This document shows positions 22,325-34,780 of a stretch of DNA of 64,000 bases, piece by piece (position 1 is the first letter of the stretch; each line of letters starts with the position of its first letter). Location of the stretch: the NCBI RefSeq assembly GCF_037042905.1, contig NC_087252.1, positions 23,453,701 through 23,517,700 on the forward strand, read 5' to 3'. The translations under genes were made by a program, and so were the position numbers. The notes under the pieces were generated by a model. The model made no database searches, was not told the origin of the DNA, and worked only from the letters and a program-made list of their open reading frames with translations. The DNA comes from Lytechinus pictus. Lineage: Eukaryota; Echinodermata; Echinoidea; Temnopleuroida; Toxopneustidae.

Positions 22325-24284
22325 GTCTAATTATCGTATTCAAAGCAAGTTATTTGGAACTTCTTGAGCAGTTCATCATTTTAAAATAAACAGGCACTCT
22401 GTACAGATGAGCGATAATTGATATTTAATCACAACAGGAAAAAAATGTAATGAAATGATGCTTTTTTATTGTTAAATTTGGAGAAGATTGAGAATGATTT
22501 TGAGGTGATAAGCATCCTTGTTATTCTTTTGCAAAGGGATTGTCGATGGCTATGTGAATATTGAGACGATTTACAATATTTAATATGAAAATAATAGATT
22601 CCTTCATAGACATATATGTGATTATATGTATTTGTTTCAATATTCATGGCCCATATTGTTCCAAATTTGTTGACAAATGTTCTTGTATGTTCCATGGGAA
22701 ATGTTGAATAAATATATTGACATAAAAAATACTGATGTGGCTGTATTTGTCTCCTGTACACATCAGTGTGTATGTTTGAAGTTAATATTGATGTGGCACT
22801 ATGTTTTTAGTTTGCCCATATGATTAGTTGATATTAATAAAAGCAGAAAAATAGAGAAAAAAATATTGTGAAGGTTTGATGATAATCCATCAAACGATAG
22901 CAGAGTTACATTTGTTTTAAAAGTTTTGATTTGTAACGTCATTGGCAAGCAGCTCCCCCATTTGGTGTGTGGTATGGATTCTCCAAAACGCCATTTTCCC
23001 TAAATTTTTTTAGTATTTTTGTTTGTGCAGGATATATTATCAGACGCATCATTCCACACACCTTGTCTATAAAAAAATATTTGTATTCCTCATATTTGAT
23101 TTTTGAAGTATTAAGATATTTTGGAATTAATTTAACATAATATATTGGGAAACTGTTCACATAATTATGAGTCACAAATTAAAAAAAAAATTGAAAGTGC
23201 ATGCATAACTTTTATTTGATGGATTTTCATAATACTTCACCAATAATGTTCTCTAATTTTTCTGATTTTTTTACACGAACTTATCATCGGGTGGAAATTC
23301 CTCACTAATGAATAATTGCATGTTCAAACACAGTTTGTATTATTTTTATGTCTATTAGATTACTTTTTGCCATTTTACTCCAAACAAGATGTAAAGGAAA
23401 TACACTGAAGTACAGCATACATATTAATCATCTTCCTGGGACCGTGGGGTGCTGACGCAAGATTAGCACCCCTGGAAATTTGGTTGATATGCTATAATTT
23501 GGAGGTTTGACCAACGTAACCTTCAAACTTCTTCAAAATAACCTTTTTGAGTGATAAAAAAAAGTTCCAGTCGGAAATCACCTTCATTTGGCAGTGAAAA
23601 CCTTTATATTTATATATTGTTTTTTTTTGCTTGTCAAATTAGTCTTGATCGTTCTGAATTGGAGACCCCCCTTTTTTTTTGGGGGGGGGGAGGGGGGGGG
23701 GGGAGGGTCGACAATTTTTTATTAATAAAACAACACCCCCTCTTTGAAAATCTTTCTCAGGCCCGTGATATCCATTGATGCAGGTTGCAAAACCTACATA
23801 GGATTAACCCACAGGAAGCTGAAAGAATGAGAGAAAGATAAAGAAGAGAAAAATAATGCAAGACCGTACATTCAAGAGAAGGGATCGAGGGAGATGGAGA
23901 AAGGGGAAAGAGAATGGAGGGGAGAGAGTGAGGAGAATAGAAGAGAAGTGAGAGGGAAGTGAGCTAAGAAAGAAAAGAGAAGTGATAGAAGAGAAAACTG
24001 AGAGATATAAATTAGAGAAGGAAAGGAAAGAACGAAAATGAGGGAAGAGAGGAGAGATCATAAAGGACAACCAGCATTTGATATGTTGAAATAAAAACTG
24101 TTGTTGGGGTGGATTTACCATAGATCCATGATTTTGCCTTTCCTAGCTCCAATACATGCGTGATTAGCAAGCTCAATCAAATTCAAATGGCTTTAGAACA
24201 AAAGATGTTAATAAAATATTAATTGTTCGTAAATCATAGAGGAATATGCCATGTACCTGTTTCTGTGTCCAATTACTTAATTAA
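22325..24284. other. ETFB-DRC12 intergenic stretch without a gene
   Basis: AT-rich. It contains an imperfect TIR element at about 22869-23240 (ends GTGAAGGTTTGATGATAATCC and its inverse), a G/C homopolymer patch at 23679-23703 and a purine-rich GAGA/GAAA tract at 23820-24060. Confidence 0.6.
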
Positions 24285-24300
24285 ATTGCGCATGCGCAAT
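24285..24300. promoter_or_regulatory. Perfect palindromic NRF1-type site upstream of DRC12
   Basis: ATTGCGCATGCGCAAT is a perfect 16-nt palindrome centred on GCGCATGCGC, the NRF1 consensus. It lies 95 nt before the DRC12 ATG, a normal place for NRF1 in CpG-type promoters. A GGTTGCTAAC at about 24312 is a possible RFX X-box half site, which would suit a ciliary gene, but it is weak. Confidence 0.55.
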
Positions 24301-24394
24301 CGAGCATATTTGGTTGCTAACTTGTGAGCGTGCCGTAACTCCCGTAAAAAGTTCCGGATTCCATTCTGAGAAACGATATTATCACTTCAAAATT

Positions 24395-27300
24395 ATGCCT
24401 CCAAAGAAGAAAGGAAAGGGGAAAAAGGGCAAGAAGAAAGGGAAGAAGAAGAATGGTAAGTATATTTTAATATAACTTCCATTTTTAAACGATTCTAGAA
24501 GCGAGACACTTGTCAAGCTTATTGGAGCTCTCCAGCGCAGCGTGAGTTTCAGGTTACCGTGCCCGCTACTTACCCGTGAGCGTGAGCTAGATACGCGGTG
24601 CTTGCTGACTCTGCTCTGCGACTGCGGGGTGCGCTCTGCATTCTGCTTGTTGCAGAGTTAGCATAATAAACGATTGACTTTTATTCCAGCGCACCAAGAT
24701 GAAGATAAAGATAAATAATGATAATTATATTAAAGAAGAAGAAGAGGGAAAGAAAGAAAGAAAAAGAAAGAAAGTAAGAAAGAAGAAAAAGAAAAGAGGA
24801 GAAAGAAGATCGAAGGTATTTCGGAGGAACTGCTGAGGTAAGAGTAACCCAGAGAGCTCCCGCCCGCGCAGCGGGCGGGAGCCCAGAAGCTTACCGTGTA
24901 TTTTACCATTGTCACCGGACTAGGGTGATTTATGGTCTAAATATTTCTCCAAATGAATTGTGAAAACAGAAAGTATACAATTACCACGATTATATGGATG
25001 AAGGCCAACGAGTGGCAGATTCCTGACATCTGGGCACAGTCTGGAATCTCAAAAAAACGAAAAGTTCTCTCCTTCTACCCCGTCTCGATCGGCCATTTTT
25101 GTTAAAAATCGTAACAAAATGGCCGATCGAGACTGGGTAGAAGGAGAGAACTTTTCGTTTTTTTGAGGTTCCAGACTGTGCCCAGATGTCAGGAATCTGC
25201 CACTCGTTGGCCTTCATCCATATAATCGTGGTAATTGTATACTTTCTGTTTTCACAATTCATTTGGAGAAATATTTAGACCATAAATCACCCTAGTCCGG
25301 TGACAATGGTAAAATACACGGTAAGCTTCTGGGCTCCCGCCCGCGGGCGGGAGCTCTCTGGGTTAAGGTAAGAGGTGTACATATATTCCACTCATTCAAT
25401 GTGCAAGGTTATGATATAACCTTGTTCTCTGTTACTATTCCCTGTGTGGTGAAATAAGTTTGGCAATGTTTGGCTTATTTTCTCTTGTTCTTGGGGACAA
25501 ATGCTTGATTTGTTGACATTGTCAGATTCAATTAGGCCTACAGCAATTCATCATATAACTTGGCTCTTAAGTAAATTTAAGTCTTTTAGTTATTTTTTTT
25601 TAAATTAAAAACAGATTGAAAAATGACAATTTTCTTGAAATTTTGCTTTCTACCAATAGAGGACCTACACTGAAATATGCCTAAAATTCAAGGTTTTTTT
25701 CAGGCAGGGTGGTAGCAGTGAACAAGTGACGTACATGTTATATTAATAACACAACTACTGGTTTTCTGGTTATATTTTCTATGATTATGATAAACATACA
25801 TTGGTTCATTTTTTTGCAACCTACCTGTTTTATACTATCATGTTATTCCATTTTGTAACTCTATTGTATGTAAATTGTAATGATCTTAGTTCGCCCAATC
25901 AGGTGTGGGAGGGAAGGCCTGTGGGCCATGGCAATTAAGTTGACCTATTCCCTACCCAGGCTACCTGGTTGGGTGAGCAAGGTTTTTAAAAAATTGTATT
26001 TTTGGGTACTATTTCTTATTCTTGCATTTTACATGCTGTCTTGTTTTTTATTTCTGAAAGTGCCGAATAAAATTATAAAAACTACTATAGTACAATAACA
26101 CTAACAGTGAAATATCATTCTGTTGAATATTGATAAACATATACATTTAAACAATTGTATACTGTCTCTATACAGATGGAGAGCTGACCATTGAGGATAA
26201 ATACAAGAAGACAATGCTTGAGATAGATGCCTTGAAAGATCATTTAGGTAAGTACACTGGGCAGGAATTGGGCCTAAGTAATAATTTTAATCATTAAAGG
26301 GCTACTTTCACTTAGGTCTTGGGCATTGTTGAACTAATTCGAATAGATGCTATGTAGTAGCCTCTTTTTGCTGGCTCCTTTTTTTAGGGACACAATGCAA
26401 TTTAGGTATCGTAAACTGGGGTAACTCTGGACACAGGGGTGACTTTGCACATTATTTAATGACATTATTAACATTATTTAATAATAATAATTTACATTCA
26501 TATAGCGCTTCATAATTTTGGTTTCTAAGCACTATATAAATGTAACTATCATTATTAAAATCATGTTAATAATGTTATTAGATAATGTCCAAAGTCACCC
26601 AAATTTACGGTACTGGTATGCACATTGCAATTCTTACTTCTCTGTAAAGACATGCTTAATGCACCTCACATTGGAATATTGTAATTAACAACTCATTAGG
26701 AAAATAAATTATTTGTTGGAAGGAAAAAAAAACAACTTGTAACTCTAGTTGCAATGTTGGGATAGTTTTGAAGAAAATGGTTGCCCCGAAGAATGAAGTT
26801 TGAGGGATATTTTGGAACAATTTGCATGGTCATTTTCAGTCACTTTTAACTTAAAAAAAAATACCCTCAATAGAATTGTGGTGTACTTGTACATGAGTTC
26901 ACTGGAAAAAATATAAGCAGCGAACCTACAATTGTTCAGGGGGGTGGGCGAACTATTGTATTGTATTTATGCGTGTGCATGTGTGTACATAATCCTATCT
27001 TTTTTAAGTAGATAATGTAGAACTAAGCTTGATCCTTACATTTTCTATTTTGTTTTACACATGACTCTGCAGACTGGAATAGATAAGAATTTGAAGAGAA
27101 ATATATTTATCTTTCCAAGATGAAAATTTGCCCATGTGCCATGAGAGATGATGATTATGCTGTTTCAATTGCTCATTTCTAATTTTATTTTTTTTAAAGA
27201 TCATTTCATTTTACAGAGATTACGAAGGCAAAATTATTGGAGAATGACAGAATGTGTGATAAAAAAAAAAAATTATTGTGTGTCTGATTTTTTCTGAAAT

Positions 27301-30300
27301 CTGCCTTTAAAAGTTATCAGATCGAATTACAAAATGCCACTATGTCTGGGTACACCTTTCATACATTATGAAAGCACTCTATTAAAATTTGAATTAGCTT
27401 TACGTCATGGTGTTTGTTTGTGCAGCGAATAGGAAGGAGATTGCTCGTCGCTCCCAGGCCCAGTCAGAAGAATGGAAGGGACGCATGAAGGACGCAGAAG
27501 GAGACGTGGAGCAGCAAAAATCGGACCAAAAAGACGTCATGGCTGGTAAGTGGTATCCACAGCAGGGCATGGTATCCAGAGAGTTGATAAAAGCAAATCT
27601 TGATTATAAATTCAAAGTGTCACTATTGCCGATTTTAGGGGTTCTTTGGGGATGTACAGAACCCTGTTTCACAAGAGCTTAGTTTTTTTTTTTTTTTTAA
27701 TGTTTTTATTGAACAAATCAAAACAAATCTCAAACAATCAAAACATTTACAAAATATTGTATAATTAAACAAAAAAGAGGAAATAAAAGAAATAAAAATG
27801 AAAAATAAAAGGGCAGCCTTTTTATATCCAATCTTACATCAGCTCTAATCACTTATGGTTATCATGTAGGATTTTATAGATAAAAGAAATCAAACTTTTG
27901 AATTATCAAAATGGAGCAGTCACACCTGTCCCTATATTAATAAAAGTGTCATTGTAGAGAAGTTCGACATAATATGAAATAAATTAATATGTGATCATAT
28001 AACCTCTGCAAACGAGGGCAAAAGTTGCATGATAATAAGACAAAACCATACACTCTTCTCATAAGAGCTTAGTTATTCTGATCAAATGGCTTTATGATTT
28101 CAATATACTGTTATTCAACAACATTGCTTTACTGTATTTCAAAAGTAATTTATGTTTTTTTGTAAAATGAACAATTTTAATTTTCAAGCAGCATTTTCAT
28201 TTCTCATTAATTCTTGATAAACTTAATTGAATTTAACTGAATTGGTTGGATTAATGACCGATGCATGTGCACAGTTCACCCTAGAAATTTATTGTATGAG
28301 TATGGTTCCTGTGAGATGAAATTTTCATGCAGAACATGTTTTGTTTAATCTTGTCTAAATAATGCTTTAACTTTAATATACCAATATTTAACATTTGGAC
28401 GATTGACCTATGCTAGTTTTATTGTATTTTCTTTTCAGACATGACTCGTCAATACAAGACAAAACAAACTGAAATGGATGCTCATGTAAGGAGATTAGAA
28501 GTTGAGCTGCAGAAGGTCACAAGTTCATTAAGTAAGTGGTTCTGACACAAGGAAATTGATAGCGTACTGCGCACTAGACTGCTGGCGATGCTTAAAAAAA
28601 GGCCAATGCTGGAGTCACACTGCCTAAACTGACTCCAGGCTGACAAATCCCTTAGGCCCGTAGTCTGAAGCCGGGTTTAACTTGAAACTCAGGTTTAAAG
28701 TTGTGGTTTAAGTATGGATAGCCAATTGTTACATAAATCACTAGCAGTATGGATATCATATTACGGCTCATTTGGCTCTCAAATCATTCATAATTGTCTA
28801 GGAAGTATAAATAGATGATTGTCTTCACCATCGATGAAGCACAGTAAACATAAGAAACATACAACTTAATAAAAATTTTGACACGTTTGGCTTCCCATAA
28901 TTTTAGCACAGAGTTAGACCATGGTCTAAGTTAAACCTGACTTCAGAATACGGGCTTTAATGTTTTTTTAATCATATACGCTACTTTTTTATTGGTTGGT
29001 TTGGAGTTAGTGCTGGTCGATATTTGATTTCAATATTAGTTGATTATTGCTGCAGAGAGAGCAAGGAAGGGGGATATGACTGTAAGACTTTTTCATTGGT
29101 GCTTGTCCATGAAAAGCAAGCTTTAAGGTACCAAATTATTATGAAGTTCTGTTGGTTTAAAGCAATGGAGAGCAGAATTTAGGCCAATGAATAGGAATTA
29201 AATTTTTGTGATCAGCAATATTCTGGTCTTTTTGTGTTTAATACAGCGATTTATCAGCATTATCATAAAACCATTATCGAATATTCAGTATTTTTTCAAT
29301 ATCGATATTGATAATATAAAAACATCGACCCACACTATTTGGGGTCAGATGTATTGGTATGTCTGCTTCATATCTGGAGTGCTTCCTTTTAGGGTTAAAG
29401 TTAGTATAATGAAAATTGTAATGGTTAATATTTGTAATATTGTAGCTTGACTTTCCTAAATTTATAGTTTGTACATTGTATATTTCTATTTTGTTTAGGA
29501 AATCTGCACCGAAATATTGTATTGGTAGTTCGAATGTCTCTCTGTATTTATTCATAATTGGGTTTTTTTTATTTAGTATTTCAGTTTATTCATTTTTGTA
29601 ATTTTTTCATTCATTTATTAATTAATTAACCCATTTATTGTTCAATGAAGTATTGAAGTTCCATCTTTCATTTATTTTTTGACAGCAAAAACCACAGAAG
29701 AACTGAAGGCAACAACGGCAGAGAAAGAAAGGATAACCAAAGAGAAAAATGAGACGATTGGAGAGTTGGAGGAGAAGATCAAGACAATGGAATATTCCTA
29801 TGAAAATATGCTGGAGGTAAGTCAAGAACACCTTTGACCAGTTCTGGTGGATATTTCTGAATGTTTCTTACAAATGACTCTACGCACTACTGGTAATCCT
29901 TTTTAAGTGCTAAATGGTATTCTTATGTAGCTGACCTAGCACCAAAGAACATGTTCCAGTCGCTTGTGAAGTCTTGCTTATCTTTACAAACAGCTCAATG
30001 AAACACCAGACTGTTGCCTGTAAATTGAAGCTAAGTGTTTGCATATACAGTGATTTAACTGATTGATTGTTCACAATAATCAATGTAATCAAATATAAAT
30101 CGGCCCTATAATCAAGTCATATATGTTTTTTTTTAAATTGACATATTTAATTTGAGAGTAGCTTCCTATCTAATACTCAACTTCCTTTTTCAATCATCCT
30201 GATTTATATATCACATGAATAACTATGCTTCTTCATATCTCAGACTTCTTTCAGTTGGTAATCTTTCTCTTTCTATCTCCCCTGCAGGAAGCTATGGACA

Positions 30301-30416
30301 ATATGGTGGAAAAGCTAAACGATGCCAAGATACGCTGGCTGGATGAATCCAAGACTATTCACATGCAACACAAACAAAAACTATTAGAGTTTGGTCTGAA
30401 TCCATTAGATATATGA
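24395..30416 (+). CDS. DRC12: Dynein regulatory complex subunit 12 / CCDC153 (6 exons)
   Basis: Coding exons are 24395-24455, 26176-26247, 27426-27545, 28439-28531, 29686-29816 and 30288-30416. All phases agree and give 201 aa (human about 210). The protein starts M-P-P-K with a Lys/Gly-rich basic head (residues 1-20). The rest is predicted helical coiled coil, rich in E, K and Q heptads. It ends with a H-K-Q-K-L-L-E-F-G-L-N-P motif like the conserved Q-F-G-L end of CCDC153. DRC12 is a linker subunit of the nexin-dynein regulatory complex of motile cilia. The identification rests on the basic head, coiled-coil length and the C-terminal motif. The first exon is only 61 nt, and intron 1 holds a 521-bp foldback element. 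Confidence 0.9.
24845..25365. mobile_element. 521-bp near-perfect foldback element with 9-bp target duplication
   Basis: Arms 24845-25104 and 25112-25365 are inverse copies differing at only about four places, with a loop of about 7 nt. The ends read TAACCCAGAGAGCTCCCGCC. AGGTAAGAG is duplicated exactly at 24836-24844 and 25366-25374. A 9-bp duplication with very long terminal inverted repeats fits Mutator-like (MULE) elements. Each arm begins with its own smaller GC stem (CTCCCGCCCGC with GCGGGCGGGAG). There is no ORF for a transposase. Confidence 0.92.
26421..26603. mobile_element. Palindromic element enclosing a SINE-like tail (DRC12 intron 2)
   Basis: GGGTGACTTTGCACATTATT on the left is mirrored by AATAATG...TCCAAAGTCACCC on the right. 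Between them lies CATATAGCGCTTCATAA with TTTCTAAGCACTATATAAA, the style of a widespread SINE 3' end with an (AAT)n tract. Confidence 0.55.
27685..28062 (-). mobile_element. Retroposed insert with poly-A tail, minus strand (DRC12 intron 3)
   Basis: The insert starts on the plus strand with a run of about 16 T, i.e. a poly-A tail on the minus strand. It is bounded by a 12-nt direct repeat, AAGAGCTTAGTT, at 27673-27684 and 28063-28074. That is the signature of target-primed retroposition. The body is not recognised: a 5'-truncated LINE or a processed RNA copy are both possible. Confidence 0.8.
28654..28956. mobile_element. TIR element of the GCCCGTATTCTGAA family, copy 1
   Basis: It starts GGCCCGTAGTCTGAAGCCGG and ends GACTTCAGAATACGGGCT. 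Internal phrases GTTTAAAGTTGTGGTT and CCATAATTT.AG.ACAGAGTTAGACC are shared with 34781-35092. Confidence 0.8.
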
Positions 30417-30777
30417 ATGCTTAACATGTGCCATTTGTCTTAAAATACTCTGTATGTTAATCAGGGTTCTAGCTAGGAGCAGTTTAGTGCTAAGAAAAAC
30501 TTGAAGCTGCGAAGCGGACATTTTACAATGAAATAATTTTGCTTGAGATCTATTGTGAATGTCTTTGGCAAAATAAGGCATGCCAGATTTGCATTTGTGA
30601 AAAAAATACAAAAAACTATGCTAGCTCGAAATGTGATCAAATTGGTACATATTCAGCAAATTTTAATTCTATTTTACAGAACATTTGTGCCAGGTGGTGC
30701 ATCCAATTTTAACCAGAGAGCCAAGCGGTAATTTGCCTTGTCGGCTTGGCATGGCTAGAACCCTGATGTTAATACTA

Positions 30778-31381
30778 TTAAAGGGGAATCCAACCCAAAT
30801 GAAAACGTGTTTTTATAAGGAAAAGAAAAATCAGACAAGTTGATAGGTGAAAGTTTGAACAATATTGGACAAACAACAAGAAAGTTATGAATTTTCAAAA
30901 GTTGTAAATATTGGTAATCACTATACCCATGGACACTTCAAATTGGCCGCATATGGGATGTCAATAGTGATGTAAGGCAAGGACTACTCTTCCATGTACT
31001 CCAATACATATTATGGCTAAAATGTCATTTTTCCCAAAAGTTTTATTTCAAATTATAATTTTCTTTCATGAGGACATAAAACAATGTACTACCTGGGTTA
31101 TATTTAGATTACTGCCCCAGGGGAATTGGTACTTGGGAGAAAACCACAAAACCCTGATAATAAAGTACATGGCCTATGGGAAAGTTGTCCTTGCCCCTTG
31201 TCATAATTTACTTACCCAGTTGCCAATTTGAAATCTACATAGTATTAGTGATCTCAATTTTAAAGCAGCTATAACTTTCTTATTGCTTGTCCGATTTCTT
31301 TCAACCTTTCACCATTCTGTTTAATTTATCTTTCTCCTTCCCAACACAACATGTTATGGCCAAGGCTGGATTCCCCTTTAA
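30778..31381. mobile_element. 604-bp TTAAAGGGG palindromic MITE
   Basis: The left end is TTAAAGGGGAATCCA and the right end is TGGATTCCCCTTTAA. The arms share GTGAAAG/CTTTCAC, AAGAAAGTTAT/ATAACTTTCTT and GGGCAA-type phrases. It lies just past the DRC12 stop and may supply its 3' UTR. No ORF of interest. Confidence 0.8.
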
Positions 31382-31977
31382 CATAAACAAATGTCAAGTA
31401 GTATTACCAAGATTGTTTGTGCATAGCTTTGTCACAACCTTTACACCATTACATCCAAAATCTCCTTCCCCATCCCTCAACAAAAAATACATGACACTGC
31501 TTATTTTGTGGAAAAGGGATTTTCCAAGGTTTTCTTTGTCTTATATTGCAATTTTCACAGCAAAATGTGAGAATTCTCGGTGGTGGGGAGGGGGTTAATT
31601 TAGTACCCCTTTTCGGTCCTCAAACACACTGTACAAGTGTCGTGTTGTGGCACAAATTGTATTTCAGGGAGAATCGACATGTGTATTATGTGGATATAAT
31701 AGACCACAAGGCACAAGTATATGCCTTGTGTCAACAGTGCACAAATATTTTTTTACAGACGAGACCTTTTACTAGTTAACCTAATCATGAAAACAAATTA
31801 ATGATTGATGGATGATAAAAGAATGTGGATGTCAGAGATGAAATATTGGTGTTAATACAGAGATAGGATAATTTCCAGTTAACTGTTTTAAGATGATTTT
31901 TAATAGCAGGGTATTGACTTACTAGGATGAAACAAACGATAAAAGAAAAATAAGGACAATATGAATGTACCACACCA

Positions 31978-32911
31978 GGGGCCATTTCATAAAGCTGTTT
32001 GTAAGATAAGAGCAACTTTAACCCTATCTAGGCCGGGGTATTTTGGGAGTTCATATGGCCGGGGGGGGGGGGGGGGGCTCCCAGGCCCCCCCTAGAGATC
32101 TCGGCCGTCGACCGCGCCGAAAATTGGCACGCGGGTTGCCTAGGACATAATCTACACAATTGTATTGTAATTTATTTCATGCGAATCGCTATTAAGTGAT
32201 TATGGTAATTTACGCGTAATTTGTATGCGAAATCATACTTTTTCCTCTAACTCCCTAAGTAAAGCTCCAAATGTTCTAACTTTTGGTATAGAAACTATTT
32301 GTGGTGTTCCTAGCAAGTGTACATGAACAAAATTGCAATATCAAATCATTTTCTTATTATATTGTTTTTTGCAAATTCTTATGTATTTCATTGTTTTTTT
32401 ACCTTTTGTTTTTCATTGTTTTTTTCAATGAGATTTGTTGGGGACTCTTCTGAGATCATAAAAAGCATAAAATAAATACATTTAGACCAGCAAAACTAAA
32501 AATAATCATACATTTATGATTTTTGGTTGAAAATGAAAACACAATTTGCATTGACTTTGTACACAAAATCACGTTTTAGAGCAATTTTTGGTCTGACATG
32601 CACTAACATAATGTTGCGTAATTTCGGAACCACGTACCCGGGTGAAGCAAAATTGGTCTCAAAAGTTGCGCAAGACTTGAAAGTAAAAAGTCAGTGAGCG
32701 GCGCGGTCAAAAAATTTCGCGCGGCGAAAATATTGCGCGAATTGTTGAGGGGGCCTAGATAGGGTTAAGAGGTGATCCTTTTTTGTGGTAAATGATCATT
32801 CACCATTAAATTTTCATTGGTGATTATTTAGCACGTAAGTAAGGATCACCAGTCATTCGTAACGTCGCTCTTAACTTAAGAACAGCTTTATATAACACCC
32901 ACCAGGCCAAG
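31978..32911. mobile_element. Palindromic MITE split by a piggyBac-like insertion
   Basis: The flanks 31978-32021 (GGGGCCATTTCATAAAGCTG) and 32765-32911 (ending CAGCTTTATATAACACCC) are the two ends of one inverted-repeat element of the TTTCATAAAGCTG type. They are separated by the 743-bp insertion at 32022-32764. A similar host element is at 35336-36240. Confidence 0.75.
32022..32764. mobile_element. piggyBac-like nonautonomous element with TTAA target duplication
   Basis: TTAA at 32018-32021 and 32765-32768 brackets terminal inverted repeats CCCTATCTAGGCC. piggyBac-family elements use TTAA targets and have TIRs that start CCC. The inside has a G17 run (32061-32077) and CG-rich subterminal segments, and no transposase. 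Confidence 0.85.
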
Positions 32912-33159
32912 TGTCATCAAATTATATTAAAATTGTAGAAAAAAAGTGTTCCAGCAGGGCATGGAATATTGAATTATCAAGCATACTGGGATCAGTGCAT
33001 AGTGGAATGGCGGAATCAATGTACAGGGTAAATTGTTACTATGCAAATTATAGTGAACTAGGTCAAAGAAATGAATCAAGAACTTGATAATATTTTTCAT
33101 ATATATTTTATATAAATTCATATACATTTGATAAAGAGACATTATTTTTCTGTTTGCCA

Positions 33160-34245
33160 TTAAATCATGTTTTTGATTATTGATGAAATCTATTTTGGAA
33201 CAAATGAAATGATGATATGCAAATTGTATGTGGTATTATAATACACCTTGAACTAATTACTGTGATATCTCTTCCATAATGCATTTTTAGGTATTTTTAT
33301 TTTCTCAGGTTTAGATTATATTACAAAGGGTGAATTTAATGAAGTATTAAGTGATGCAGATGCTTGGGGTTTTCTCATAACACAACCCAGATTAAAGGAG
33401 AATCTGGGTTCACACTTTTCTGGAATACATATTTCATCTTGAGCATTTGTTATAAAGATAATGAAGCAAAGAATTCATTGATAGAAATTAATACTTTTTT
33501 TTAAATCAACGTTGTAGTCCAATTTTAAAAAGCAGAATCGAAACAATTTGGTACTTGAATGAATTTAGTTGGGAAGTTGACTTTGACTATTAACACATTA
33601 ACATGTGATCCGATTTCACTGCTACAACTATACTCTCCCCACCCACCCATGACGAAAAGGGCATATATTTTTTCTGATATTTTCTTCTTCTAAATGGAAC
33701 TGCATAGGGACTTTGTCATTCATATCATGTGCAGAAAAAAAGGAATCAGGAGAGTTTCTTTGTTTCATAATCTGCATGTTAAAAGGACACACCATCAATA
33801 TCTCAACAAAAGCGGCCGACCATGACAAATTCTTTCAAATCTCAAAACGTCAAAATATTGTGGGCGGGGGTTGTATTTTTCATAACCATCTAGGGTTCAT
33901 CTGCATTCGTACATATTTCATTGCTCCTTATGCAGCCATTGTAATTTATATTGTAGATCAATGATATGTAAAATTGACTTGTATTTATGTAGATTGTATA
34001 TATTTATATTAAAATGGAAAAAAAATGAAACTGCCTTTTTCTTTAGACTTTGGTGTTCATTCCTGACTACCTTTTTAGTAAAATCTCATTAATACCACAG
34101 AAATATGTTTGACTTGGGCAAAATTGTATTTACATGTAGATCCACTGCCGCTATCACCCGTACCCCTCTCTGCTCTCCCTCTCTTTCTACCCCCCCCCTT
34201 CTCTCTCTCTCTCCCTCATTGTCATACATCGAGTAATAACTTTTA
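33160..34245. other. No gene seen; AT-rich spacer
   Basis: Only short ORFs on either strand. A CT-rich patch at 34165-34217 is the only compositional feature. Confidence 0.5.
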
Positions 34246-34463
34246 TGGGGTGTTACAAAAACTTGCGATCAATTGCAAGTCTATTTTTGGTCCCTAAATC
34301 AATCACATGTCTTGTTAATTACAAATTAGTGATTGATTGCTAATAATTGCTCCTTGAAACAAGAAGTTTAATCTGATTTGCTACAGCTAAAGTTGATCTA
34401 TCAGTTGTAAAATTGCAACAGAATATTTGCAATTGATCGCAAATATTTTCTTACAACACCCCC
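34246..34463. mobile_element. 218-bp palindromic MITE
   Basis: The ends are GGGGTGTTACAAAAACTTGC and its inverse near 34440-34463 (TTACAACACCCCC). The arms share TTGCGATCAATTGCAA-type phrases. Confidence 0.75.
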
Positions 34464-34595
34464 TTAGTCAATTTCTTTCCTCTATATTTCTTGCTCTTCT
34501 CCAATGCATTCTCTTTCTCTACTTCCCTCCCTCTTCACATATTTCACATCGTAGAAAACAAGCCATGATCATGTCTGTGCTGTGTTTTCCAGCAG

Positions 34596-34661
34596 GAATC
34601 CAACAATATAGGCACCAATCTATCACGGCAGCTTCCCCAGAATGATGATGACGAAGGGTAA
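34596..34661 (+). CDS. Possible 22-codon terminal exon (unassigned)
   Basis: A pyrimidine-rich stretch ending in TTTTCCAGCAG is followed by GAATCC and an open frame of 21 residues rich in N, Q and D, ending E-G and TAA. It could join in phase 0 to DRC12 exon 5, which ends in phase 0, as an alternative last exon. There is no homology support. Confidence 0.15.
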   Translation, partial: ESNNIGTNLSRQLPQNDDDEG

Positions 34662-34780
34662 AGATAAGTCATGAAAAGGTGCTAGCAGGATTCCTGCATG
34701 AAAGGCACAGCTCTGATTTTTACTTACCAAGACATTTTAATAATCACATGGGTCCATTTTTTTTTTATCTTTCGAAATAA

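Noticed and set aside
25019-25262. 90-codon minus-strand ORF
   Set aside because: It lies in the foldback arms of the 521-bp element and has no protein-like composition.
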